From assembly GCA_004299215.1 (NCBI GenBank), contig SCTD01000476.1, positions 1 to 7,914 on the forward strand: 7,914 nt of DNA. Reading direction: 5' to 3'. A program made the position numbers and the translations under genes. The notes under the pieces were generated by a model that was not told the DNA's origin, did no database searches, and saw only the letters and a list, made by a program, of their open reading frames with translations. Position 1 is the stretch's first letter. Every line of letters starts with the position of its first letter. This DNA is from Frankiales bacterium. Lineage in GTDB: Bacteria; Actinomycetota; Actinomycetes; Mycobacteriales; SCTD01. Positions 1 through 6,382 of the stretch are shown here, piece by piece.

Positions 1-215
1 ACCTGGATCTGCAGGCGCAGCAGCAGGTCTCGCACCTCGAGGGGTTCGTCGTCAAGCGGGCTGCGACGGTCGGCACCGACCCGGAGTTCGTCGCGATGCT
101 CCGCGACCTGGTCGTCGAGCGGCTGGCCGGCGGGGAGCAGCGGTCACACGGCGCCGTCGCGACGCACGACCGCTGCCCGGTCGGCTGCTGTCCGCCCCCG
201 CCGCCACGCCGATAG
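1..215 (+). CDS. hemH: Ferrochelatase (coproporphyrin ferrochelatase type), 3' end only
   Basis: This is the C-terminal 70 residues of a ferrochelatase, read in the frame starting at base 3 and ending at TAG 213-215; the rest lies left of the window. Ferrochelatase inserts Fe2+ into the porphyrin ring; in Actinomycetota the substrate is coproporphyrin III, giving coprohaem in the coproporphyrin-dependent haem pathway. The visible part has the family's final helix region (TDPEFVAMLRDLVVERL) followed by a short linker and the tail DRCPVGCCPPPPPRR. The clustered cysteines (C-x3-C-C) match the C-terminal cysteines that ligate a [2Fe-2S] cluster in many actinobacterial ferrochelatases; cluster binding here is inferred. 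The proline/arginine ending after the cysteines is a variable tail. The next gene begins only 11 bases downstream and no terminator is visible between them, so co-transcription is likely. Confidence 0.85.
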   Translation, partial: LDLQAQQQVSHLEGFVVKRAATVGTDPEFVAMLRDLVVERLAGGEQRSHGAVATHDRCPVGCCPPPPPRR

Positions 216-226
216 CGTTCCGGCTC

Positions 227-1774
227 ATGCAGACGTGGTGGCGGGATGCCGTCGTGTACGAGGTCTACGTCCGGTCGTTCGCCGACAGCGACGGAGACGG
301 GGTGGGCGACCTGGACGGCGTGCGGGCCCGGCTGCCGCACCTGGTCGACCTGGGCGTCGACGCGATCTGGCTGACGCCGTTCTACCGCTCCCCGATGGCG
401 GACCACGGCTACGACGTCGCCGACCACACCGACGTCGACCCGCTGTTCGGCGACCTGGCGGCCTTCGACCGGCTGCTCGCCGACGCGCACGCCTCCGGGA
501 TCCGGGTGATCGTCGACGTCGTCCCGAACCACACGTCGGTCGCGCACCCGTGGTTCGTCGAGGCACTCGGAGATCCCGCCTCGCCGCTGCGGGACCGCTT
601 CGTCTTCCGCGACGGTCAGGGCCCTGGCGGCACGGAGCCGCCGAACAACTGGAGCAGCGTGTTCGGCGGACGTGCCTGGACACGCGAGTCACCTGACGGG
701 CAGTGGTACCTGCACCTGTTCGACAGCAGCCAGCCCGACCTCGACTGGCACCACCCGGCCGTGCCCGAGGAGATGCACCGCGTCCTGAGGTTCTGGCTGG
801 ACCGCGGGGTGGACGGCTTCCGGATCGACGTCGCGCACTCCCTGTTCAAGAACCCGGACCTGTCCGACATCCCTGCCGGCACGACGAACTCGATCGACAA
901 CCCGCACGTGTGGGACCGCGACGAGGTGCTCGCTCTCTACGAGCAGTGGCGGGAGGTCGTGGACGGCTACGACGGCGACCGGATGATGGTCGGCGAGGTG
1001 TTCCTCTTCGACATCGAGCGGGTCGCCCGCTACGTCTCGGACCGCCGGCTGCACCAGGCCTTCAACTTCCTCGTCATGCTCGCGCCGTGGGACGCGGGTG
1101 CGCTGCGCGAGGTCGTCGAGTCCGGGCTGAAGCACCTGGTGGCACCGACGTGGGTGCTGTCCAACCACGATCTGCCCCGGCACGTCACGCGCTTCGGCGG
1201 GGGAGACCTCGGCCGGCGCCGCGGCCTCGCGGTCACCGCCCTGCTGCTCGCGCTGCCGGGATCGACCTACCTGTACCAGGGGGAGGAGCTCGGCCTGGAG
1301 GAGGCCGACGTACCGAAGCACCTGCGGCAGGACCCGATCTGGGTGCGCACGGGCGGCACGCTGCCGGGTCGCGACGGATGCCGGACGCCGATCCCCTGGC
1401 AGGCCGAGGCGCCGGGCCTCGGCTTCACCTCGGGGGAGCCGTGGCTGCCCTTCGGCGCCGACGCCGCCGACCGGGCGGTGGACCTCCAGCGACAGGACCC
1501 GGCCTCCGTGCTGAACGCCTACCGGCGGCTGCTGGCGACGAGAGCAGCCGTGCTGCGGGAGAACCCGGGTGACGACGTCACCTTCCTCGAGCTCGGCGAC
1601 CAGGTCGTGGGGGTGCAGCGGGGCCCCCTCGTGGCCGTCCTCAACACCGCAGACGCGGCGGTCGAGCTGGCCCTGGCCGGCGAGCTGATCGCCGCGACGG
1701 CCGACGGCGCCGGGGTGTCGGGCGGGGTCGTCACCGTCCCCGAGGCGTCCACCGTCTGGCTGCGCACGGGCTAG
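227..1774 (+). CDS. GH13 family alpha-glucosidase (oligo-1,6-glucosidase-like)
   Basis: This 515-residue cytoplasmic enzyme (no signal peptide) hydrolyses alpha-linked glucose from short oligosaccharides or disaccharides. All GH13 hallmarks are present: a Ca-binding-type loop DSDGDGVGD at residues 20-28, region I DVVPNH (97-102), region V QPDLDW (169-174), region II GFRIDVAH with nucleophile Asp201, region III GEVF with acid/base Glu257, and region IV NHD with Asp315. The domain B segment PPNNWSSVFGG and the loop YLYQGEELGLEE are typical of alpha-glucosidases rather than alpha-amylases. Residues from about 435 on form the C-terminal beta domain. The residue after the nucleophile is Val202, as in isomaltases/oligo-1,6-glucosidases, where alpha-1,4 maltases usually have Thr or Ala. 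At 515 residues it is slightly short for the family, and shorter than trehalose synthase, the main alternative. The start follows the ferrochelatase stop by 11 bases with no clear Shine-Dalgarno sequence, so reinitiation after the upstream gene is plausible. The ORF ends in a CTAG shared with the convergent serB stop. Confidence 0.9.
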   Translation: MQTWWRDAVVYEVYVRSFADSDGDGVGDLDGVRARLPHLVDLGVDAIWLTPFYRSPMADHGYDVADHTDVDPLFGDLAAFDRLLADAHASGIRVIVDVVPNHTSVAHPWFVEALGDPASPLRDRFVFRDGQGPGGTEPPNNWSSVFGGRAWTRESPDGQWYLHLFDSSQPDLDWHHPAVPEEMHRVLRFWLDRGVDGFRIDVAHSLFKNPDLSDIPAGTTNSIDNPHVWDRDEVLALYEQWREVVDGYDGDRMMVGEVFLFDIERVARYVSDRRLHQAFNFLVMLAPWDAGALREVVESGLKHLVAPTWVLSNHDLPRHVTRFGGGDLGRRRGLAVTALLLALPGSTYLYQGEELGLEEADVPKHLRQDPIWVRTGGTLPGRDGCRTPIPWQAEAPGLGFTSGEPWLPFGADAADRAVDLQRQDPASVLNAYRRLLATRAAVLRENPGDDVTFLELGDQVVGVQRGPLVAVLNTADAAVELALAGELIAATADGAGVSGGVVTVPEASTVWLRTG

Positions 1775-2946
1775 CCGAGGTCGGCGGCGTCGGCTGCCTC
1801 GACCTCCTCGCGAGGGACGCCGAGCAGGAAGAGCACCGCGTCGAGGAACGGCACCGACAGCGCCGCGTCGGCCGCTTCGCGGACGACCGGCTTGGCGTTG
1901 AAGGCGATCCCGAGCCCGGCCGCCTCGAGCATGTCGAGGTCGTTCGCGCCGTCACCGATCGCGACCGTCTGCGCCATCGTGACTCCCTCCAGCGCCGCGA
2001 ACTCCCTCAGCGCCCGGGCCTTCCGCGCCCGGTCCACGACGGCGCCGACGACCCGGCCGGTCAGCCGGCCGTCGACGACCTCGAGGGTGTTGCTCAGCGC
2101 GTGGTCGAGCCCGAGCTCGTCGCGCAGGTCGTCGGTCACGCAGGTGAAGCCACCACTGACGATGCCGACGGCGTAGCCAAGGCGCTTGAGGGTCCGGACC
2201 AGGGTGCGGCCGCCGGGCGTGAGGCGGACCTGAGCACGGACCGCGTCGACCGCCGATACCGGCAGCCCCTCCAGCAGGGCGACCCGGGCGCGCAGTGACT
2301 CCTCGAAGTCCAGCTCGCCTGCCATCGCCTGCTCCGTGACCCGGGCGACCTCTGCCTGACAGCCCGCCTGAGCCGCGAGCATCTCGATCACCTCGCCCTG
2401 CACGAGGGTCGAGTCGACGTCCATGACGACCAGGCGTCGCGCGCGCCGCCACAGCGTCGCCTGCTCCACCGCGACGTCGATCGACTGCGCGACCGCCTCC
2501 GCGGCGAGCTCGGTGCGGAGCCGTGCGGTCTCGCCCCCGGAGACGAGCAGGTCATAGGCCGCCAGCGGGTAGCTCGACAGCCGCAGCACCCGCTCGATGT
2601 TCGCGCCGCACGCTGCCAGGCGCCGCGCCACACCGGCGAAGGCCGCAGGGGCAAGCGGAGAGCCGAGGATCGTCACGTGGTGCCGGATGCCGGCTGCGGG
2701 GTGCTCGTCCTCCGGCAGGGGCGTGAACTCCACGTCGACGCACAGCTCCGCGGCGCGACGTGCCACCGCCTCGCGCAGCTGGGCCCCGTCGCCCTCGCCG
2801 GACACGACCACGCCGAGCAGCAGCCGGTCGTGCACGACGACCTGCTCGACGTCGGAGAGCTCCGCGCCGTGCTCGGCCAGCACGTCGAACAGCGCCGCGG
2901 TGACGCCGGGGTGGTCCGTCCCCGTGACGGTGAGCAGGAGGCTCAT
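1771..2946 (-). CDS. serB: Phosphoserine phosphatase SerB with two N-terminal ACT domains
   Basis: This 391-residue enzyme hydrolyses O-phospho-L-serine to L-serine, the last step of the phosphorylated serine pathway. Two ACT-type regulatory regions come first (about residues 3-75, starting TVTGTDHPG, and 87-160), as in mycobacterial SerB2. The HAD catalytic domain follows (171-380): motif I DVDST with nucleophile Asp176 and acid/base Asp178, motif II SGG at Ser264, the motif III lysine probably Lys309, and motif IV GDGANDLDM with Asp332 and Asp336. ACT domains commonly bind amino acids, so feedback by serine or another amino acid is possible but not shown here. The ATG at 2946 is chosen because it begins directly at the first ACT strand and overlaps the upstream stop as ATGA. 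The frame stays open upstream to 3258, but that extension is low-complexity Ala/Arg/Gly sequence lying over the neighbouring gene. It is second in a two-gene operon and convergent with the glucosidase gene. Confidence 0.95.
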   Translation of the reverse strand: MSLLLTVTGTDHPGVTAALFDVLAEHGAELSDVEQVVVHDRLLLGVVVSGEGDGAQLREAVARRAAELCVDVEFTPLPEDEHPAAGIRHHVTILGSPLAPAAFAGVARRLAACGANIERVLRLSSYPLAAYDLLVSGGETARLRTELAAEAVAQSIDVAVEQATLWRRARRLVVMDVDSTLVQGEVIEMLAAQAGCQAEVARVTEQAMAGELDFEESLRARVALLEGLPVSAVDAVRAQVRLTPGGRTLVRTLKRLGYAVGIVSGGFTCVTDDLRDELGLDHALSNTLEVVDGRLTGRVVGAVVDRARKARALREFAALEGVTMAQTVAIGDGANDLDMLEAAGLGIAFNAKPVVREAADAALSVPFLDAVLFLLGVPREEVEAADAADLG

Positions 2947-3737
2947 TCGGGCAGCCCGTAGGCGTTGTAGGCAGCGACGTGCGCCCGGCGCACGACCCGG
3001 CCCAGCTCGCGCAGAGCGGCCTCCCGGGCGGCGGCCTCCCGGGTGTCGACCGCGCCGCCGAGGTCGTCGCCGGCGAGCGACAGGACCCCTGCCAGCTGGC
3101 GTGCCCGGACCAGCAGCTCGCGGGCGCGCGGCGGGTAGCCGCCCGGCAGCTCCTCCTCGTCGATGCCTGCCCGGGCCGCCCTGCGCAGGTCCTGCAGCGC
3201 CTCGGCCACCTCCGGCCGCCAGCGGGCCACGTCGAGGTCGCGCAGGGTCCCGACGCACTCGAGCACCCCGCGCCGCAGGTCGTGCTCGGCGTCGTGCAGG
3301 TACGGACCGGGATCGGGCCCCGGGACCGAGACGTCGTACGCGGTCCAGGTCACGGTGGTGACGGTCCCGTCGAAGGGCGACCCGTGCGACGTCAGGGTCG
3401 GGACCAGCCCGGTGCCGGTGCCGTCCTCCCGCAGCGCCAGCACGCCCTCGCTCGCGGCCAGAGCAGCCGCGGTGAACGGCCCGGGGCCGGGCAGCCCGAC
3501 CACGTCACCGGGTGCCGGCAGCACGACCCGCAACCGGGTCACCCCCGCAGCGCGCAGCCGGGCGACCGCCCGCTCGACCGGCAGGTCGTCCGCGGCCAGG
3601 CCCACCACGAGGTGGTCGTCGTCGTGCGCCGTGACCCGCGCCACGAGCTCGGGAAGAGCCGCGTCACCGGACAGCCAGGCGTTGCCCCAGGCGGCCAGCA
3701 GCGCGCTCCGGGGAGGGGCTGCCGCGGCGGGAGACAC
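2943..3737 (-). CDS. Conserved hypothetical protein encoded upstream of and overlapping serB
   Basis: I cannot assign a function to this 264-residue protein. The N-terminal half (about 1-135) looks alpha/beta, with a Gly/Pro-rich loop PGDVVGLPGPGPF at 76-88 and a WTAYDV strand at 131-136. The C-terminal half (about 145-264) is predominantly helical and charged, ending in AAYNAYGLPE. There is no signal peptide, membrane segment or recognisable catalytic motif. It resembles, from memory, an uncharacterised protein that recurs beside serB in other actinobacteria; that needs a search. The start is GTG at 3737, with a TAGGCT box 8 bases upstream and no Shine-Dalgarno sequence, suggesting a leaderless mRNA. 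Its TGA overlaps the serB ATG (ATGA), so the two are probably translationally coupled. Third positions are almost all G or C in this frame, supporting it over the antisense open frame at 2979-3752. Confidence 0.8.
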   Translation of the reverse strand: MSPAAAAPPRSALLAAWGNAWLSGDAALPELVARVTAHDDDHLVVGLAADDLPVERAVARLRAAGVTRLRVVLPAPGDVVGLPGPGPFTAAALAASEGVLALREDGTGTGLVPTLTSHGSPFDGTVTTVTWTAYDVSVPGPDPGPYLHDAEHDLRRGVLECVGTLRDLDVARWRPEVAEALQDLRRAARAGIDEEELPGGYPPRARELLVRARQLAGVLSLAGDDLGGAVDTREAAAREAALRELGRVVRRAHVAAYNAYGLPE

Positions 3738-3745
3738 GCTCGGCG

Positions 3746-3751
3746 AGCCTA
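3746..3751 (-). promoter_or_regulatory. Candidate leaderless-type -10 box for the hypothetical-serB operon
   Basis: On the minus strand this reads TAGGCT, matching the actinobacterial TANNNT -10 consensus. Eight bases separate it from the GTG start at 3737, the spacing expected if transcription begins at or beside the start codon. No convincing -35 element is visible. Promoter activity is inferred. Confidence 0.5.
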
Positions 3752-3775
3752 GCCGGGAGAGCCTCCGGCGCGGCC

Positions 3776-3781
3776 TAGCGT
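3776..3781 (+). promoter_or_regulatory. Candidate leaderless-type -10 box for the DUF3097 gene
   Basis: TAGCGT matches TANNNT and lies six bases before the ATG at 3788, so transcription would begin at or next to the start codon. There is no Shine-Dalgarno sequence beyond a GTGGG run and no clear -35 element. It sits 24 bases from the divergent box at 3746-3751, within the same 50-bp intergenic region. Confidence 0.5.
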
Positions 3782-3787
3782 CGTGGG

Positions 3788-4603
3788 ATGCGCAGCCGCC
3801 AGTACGACGCCTCCATGGTCACCGCGCGGCCCGCGCGCCGGGTCGTGGAGACGGTCGCCGCGGAGCGCGGCCTGGTCGTCGAGGAGGTCGGCACCGGCTT
3901 CTGCGGCGCCGTGGCCGAGTGCGACAAGGAGCGCGTCAGCCTGGAGGACCGGCACGGCAAGGTCCGTGTCTTCCCACTGGACCCGGGCGGCTTCCTGCTG
4001 GAGGGCGTCCCGGTGACCCTCACGCGTCCCGTGGCCGCCGCGCCCTCGGCTCCCCGTCGTACCGCCTCCGGGTCCGTCGCAGTGACGGGACTCCAGGCCC
4101 AGGTCGCCAAGGCCAGCCGGATCTGGGTGGAGGGCACCCACGATGCCGAGCTCGTCGAGCGGGTCTGGGGTCACGACCTCCGGGTCGAGGGCGTCGTCGT
4201 CGAGCCGCTCGACGGCGTCGACGACCTGCCGGCGCTGGTGCGCAGCTTCGGCCCCGGCCGGGCCCGCCGCCTCGGCGTGCTCGTCGACCACCTGGTCGCG
4301 GGCACGAAGGAGAGCCGCATCGTCGAGCAGGTGACCTCCCCGCACGTCCTGGTGACCGGTCACCCGTACGTCGACGTCTGGCAGGCCGTGAAGCCGGCCA
4401 CGCTGGGCATCCCGGCCTGGCCGGTGATCCCCAAGGGGCAGCCCTGGAAGGAGGGCGTCTGCGCAGCCCTCGGCTGGGGCGAGACCTGGCAGGGCTGGAA
4501 GCGGGTGCTCGCCGCCGTCGACTCCTACGCCGACCTGGAGGTCCCGCTCCTGCGGTCGGTCGAGATGCTCATCGACTTCGTCACGGAGCCCTCGGGGGCC
4601 TGA
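3788..4603 (+). CDS. DUF3097 family protein with a Toprim-like core
   Basis: This 271-residue protein matches the actinobacterial DUF3097 family along its full length, by remembered conserved blocks: GTGFCGAV (35-42), LEDRHGKVRVFPL (52-64), RTASGSVAV (91-99), VEGTHDAELVERVWG (114-128), LVDHLVAGTKESRI (165-178), GHPYVDVW (191-198) and a C-terminal LIDFVTEP. The function of the family is unknown to me. The central region (about 110-200) looks like a Toprim fold: a strand ending in VEG (Glu115), an acidic helix start (Asp119), then a strand ending in VDH (Asp167), then VLVTGHP. The second Asp of the classical DxD is absent (Leu169), so catalysis cannot be assumed. The ATG at 3788 is chosen because of the adjacent -10 box; Met10 is an alternative. 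No signal peptide or membrane segment is present. The next gene, a helicase, starts 45 bases downstream on the same strand. Confidence 0.85.
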   Translation: MRSRQYDASMVTARPARRVVETVAAERGLVVEEVGTGFCGAVAECDKERVSLEDRHGKVRVFPLDPGGFLLEGVPVTLTRPVAAAPSAPRRTASGSVAVTGLQAQVAKASRIWVEGTHDAELVERVWGHDLRVEGVVVEPLDGVDDLPALVRSFGPGRARRLGVLVDHLVAGTKESRIVEQVTSPHVLVTGHPYVDVWQAVKPATLGIPAWPVIPKGQPWKEGVCAALGWGETWQGWKRVLAAVDSYADLEVPLLRSVEMLIDFVTEPSGA

Positions 4604-4605
4604 CC

Positions 4606-4611
4606 TAGCCT
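4606..4611 (+). promoter_or_regulatory. Candidate -10 box for the helicase gene
   Basis: TAGCCT fits TANNNT and begins three bases after the DUF3097 stop. A start site about seven bases downstream would give a leader of roughly 30 bases before the GTG at 4649, containing the purine stretch AGAGAG (4639-4644) as a weak Shine-Dalgarno sequence. The helicase may therefore have its own promoter besides read-through from the DUF3097 gene. No -35 element is evident. Confidence 0.35.
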
Positions 4612-4648
4612 CGGACCCGCCCCCGCCTCCCCCCTCCCAGAGAGCTCC

Positions 4649-6382
4649 GTGACCGCACCCCTGACCCGCCCCCAGCACGCCGGACGGCCGCTGCGCGCCT
4701 GGCAGCGCGAGGCGCTCGCGGCCTATCGGGAGGCCGCCGCGGTCGACTTCCTGGTCACCGCGACGCCCGGCGCCGGCAAGACCGCCTTCGCCCTGTCGCT
4801 GGCCGCCGAGCTGCTGGAGACACGCGTCGTCGACCGGGTGATCGTGGTCTGCCCGACCGACCACCTGCGCACCCAGTGGGCCGAGGCAGCGCTGGCGGCG
4901 GGCATCGGGCTCGACCCGACGCTGCCCAACAACGTCGGCCCGGTGCGTCCGGACCTGCACGGCTACGTCACGACGTACGCCCAGGTGGCCGCGCGCCCCG
5001 CGATCCACGAGGCGCGCACCCGGGCGAAGCGCACCCTGGTCGTCCTCGACGAGGTGCACCACGCCGGGGACGGCCTGTCCTGGGGCGAGGCCGTGGCGCA
5101 CGCCTTCGACGGCGCGAAGCGCCGTCTCTGCCTGACCGGCACGCCGTTCAGGACCCGACCGGACGAGCGGATCCCCTTCGTCCGCTACGAGCCGGACGGC
5201 GAGGGCGGGCTCGCGAGCACCGCCGACTACGGCTACGGCTACCGCGAGGCGCTGCGCGACGGGGTCGTCCGGCCGGTCGTCTTCGCCGCCTACACCGGTG
5301 TCTCCCGGTGGCGGAACAGCGCAGGCGAGGTCATCAGCGCGTCGCTGACCGGCGAGTCGACCAAGAGCGTCGAGGCGACCGCCTGGAGGACCGCGCTCGA
5401 CCCGGGCGGCGAGTGGGTGCCGCACGTCATCGCAGCCATGGACGAGCGGATCACCCACCTGCGCGAGGCGGGCATGCCCGACGCAGCCGGGCTGGTGCTG
5501 GCGAGCGACCAGGACGACGCGCGCGCCTACGCCGCGATCGTCAAGCGGGTCACCGGCAGCAAGCCGGCGCTCATCCTCTCCGACGACCCGAAGGCCTCCC
5601 GCAAGATCAGCGAGTTCGCCTCCGGCACAGCGCGTTTCGCGGTGTGCGTACGCATGATCTCGGAGGGCGTCGACGTCCCTCGCGCCGCGTGCCTGGCGTG
5701 GATGACGTCCTACCGGACGCCGCTGTTCTTCGCCCAGGCCGTCGGCCGCGTCGTGCGCAGCCGGCGGCCGGGGGAGTCCGCGACGGTGTTCCTCCCGGCG
5801 GTGCGGCCGCTGCTGGCCCTCGCCGCCGAGCTGGAGAGCGAGCGCAACCACGTCCTGCCGCCGCCCGCCTCCGTCAACGAGGACGAGCTCTACGACCCGC
5901 TGCCTCCGGACGAGGCCGGCGACGAGGGTGAGGCGACCGGCTGGCAGGCGCTCGGCGCCGAGGCGGAGTTCGCCCACGTGCTGCACGGCGGGCGCGCGGT
6001 CGTCGCGTCTCTCGAGCTGACGGGCGAGGACGAGGACTACCTCGGGCTGCCGGGACTGCTCTCGGCCGAGCAGACGGCGGCGCTGCTCGCGCGCCGCGAC
6101 ACCGAGCACCGCAAGCGCGCGTCGTCGACCCGCGTCGACGAGGTCGCCACCGACGCCGAGGTCGAGCAGGCCGAGCTGGACGCCCGGTCCTGGCGGGCGG
6201 CGGGCGACCTGCGTCGCGAGATCAACAGCCTGGTCGGCCAGCTGGCCGCGCGGACCGGCGCGCCGCACGGCGCCGTGCACGCCCGGGTCCGCAAGGAGGT
6301 CCCGGGACCGCCGTCGGCGGCCGCCGCCGTCGAGGTGCTCGCCGCCCGCCGCGACTGGCTGCTGGAGCAGACGGTCCGCTGA
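4649..6382 (+). CDS. Superfamily 2 DEAD/DEAH-type helicase
   Basis: This 577-residue protein is an ATP-dependent nucleic-acid helicase or translocase of superfamily 2. Motifs in order: a Q-like RAWQREA (16-22), Walker A ATPGAGKT (38-45, Lys44), CPTDHL (68-73), Walker B DEVHH (134-138), motif III TGTPFR (163-168), motif V SEGVDVP (338-344), and motif VI QAVGRVVRS (363-371) with Arg367 and Arg370 as likely arginine fingers. The second RecA-like domain thus spans about 260-400. An acidic linker (about 410-435) and a charged C-terminal region of about 140 residues follow, ending with a helical segment containing LVGQLAARTGAPHGAVHARV. No nuclease, zinc or HNH motif is visible, which argues against a restriction subunit. 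Layout is nearest to RadD-like or type III restriction-like single-chain helicases, but the exact family and substrate are unknown. GTG is used as start; no better upstream start exists. Its TGA directly abuts the stop of the convergent gene. Confidence 0.88.
   Translation: MTAPLTRPQHAGRPLRAWQREALAAYREAAAVDFLVTATPGAGKTAFALSLAAELLETRVVDRVIVVCPTDHLRTQWAEAALAAGIGLDPTLPNNVGPVRPDLHGYVTTYAQVAARPAIHEARTRAKRTLVVLDEVHHAGDGLSWGEAVAHAFDGAKRRLCLTGTPFRTRPDERIPFVRYEPDGEGGLASTADYGYGYREALRDGVVRPVVFAAYTGVSRWRNSAGEVISASLTGESTKSVEATAWRTALDPGGEWVPHVIAAMDERITHLREAGMPDAAGLVLASDQDDARAYAAIVKRVTGSKPALILSDDPKASRKISEFASGTARFAVCVRMISEGVDVPRAACLAWMTSYRTPLFFAQAVGRVVRSRRPGESATVFLPAVRPLLALAAELESERNHVLPPPASVNEDELYDPLPPDEAGDEGEATGWQALGAEAEFAHVLHGGRAVVASLELTGEDEDYLGLPGLLSAEQTAALLARRDTEHRKRASSTRVDEVATDAEVEQAELDARSWRAAGDLRREINSLVGQLAARTGAPHGAVHARVRKEVPGPPSAAAAVEVLAARRDWLLEQTVR

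Noticed and set aside
2947..3258. Extension of the serB frame upstream of its ATG
   Set aside because: The added 104 residues are Ala/Arg/Gly-rich and overlap another gene. The ATG at 2946 starts exactly at the first ACT strand and makes an ATGA overlap.
4585..4603. Possible hairpin terminator at the end of the DUF3097 gene
   Set aside because: The CCC/GGG complementarity around 4589-4598 gives only a three-base stem and no T run follows.
3163..4608. Plus-strand open frame of 481 codons crossing the divergent promoter region
   Set aside because: It is antisense to the serB-linked gene and then out of frame with DUF3097. The product is Ser/Arg/Pro/Ala-rich without motifs.
3749..6280. Very long minus-strand open frame (843 codons) antisense to the DUF3097 and helicase genes
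   Set aside because: The plus strand here encodes two proteins with clear conserved motifs. The antisense translation is low-complexity Arg/Gly/Asp/Leu/Val sequence with no recognisable domain, as expected opposite GC-rich genes.
4649..6382. Defence-system (restriction or anti-phage) reading of the helicase
   Set aside because: No nuclease, methylase or other defence gene is adjacent, and base composition and neighbours look like ordinary core chromosome.
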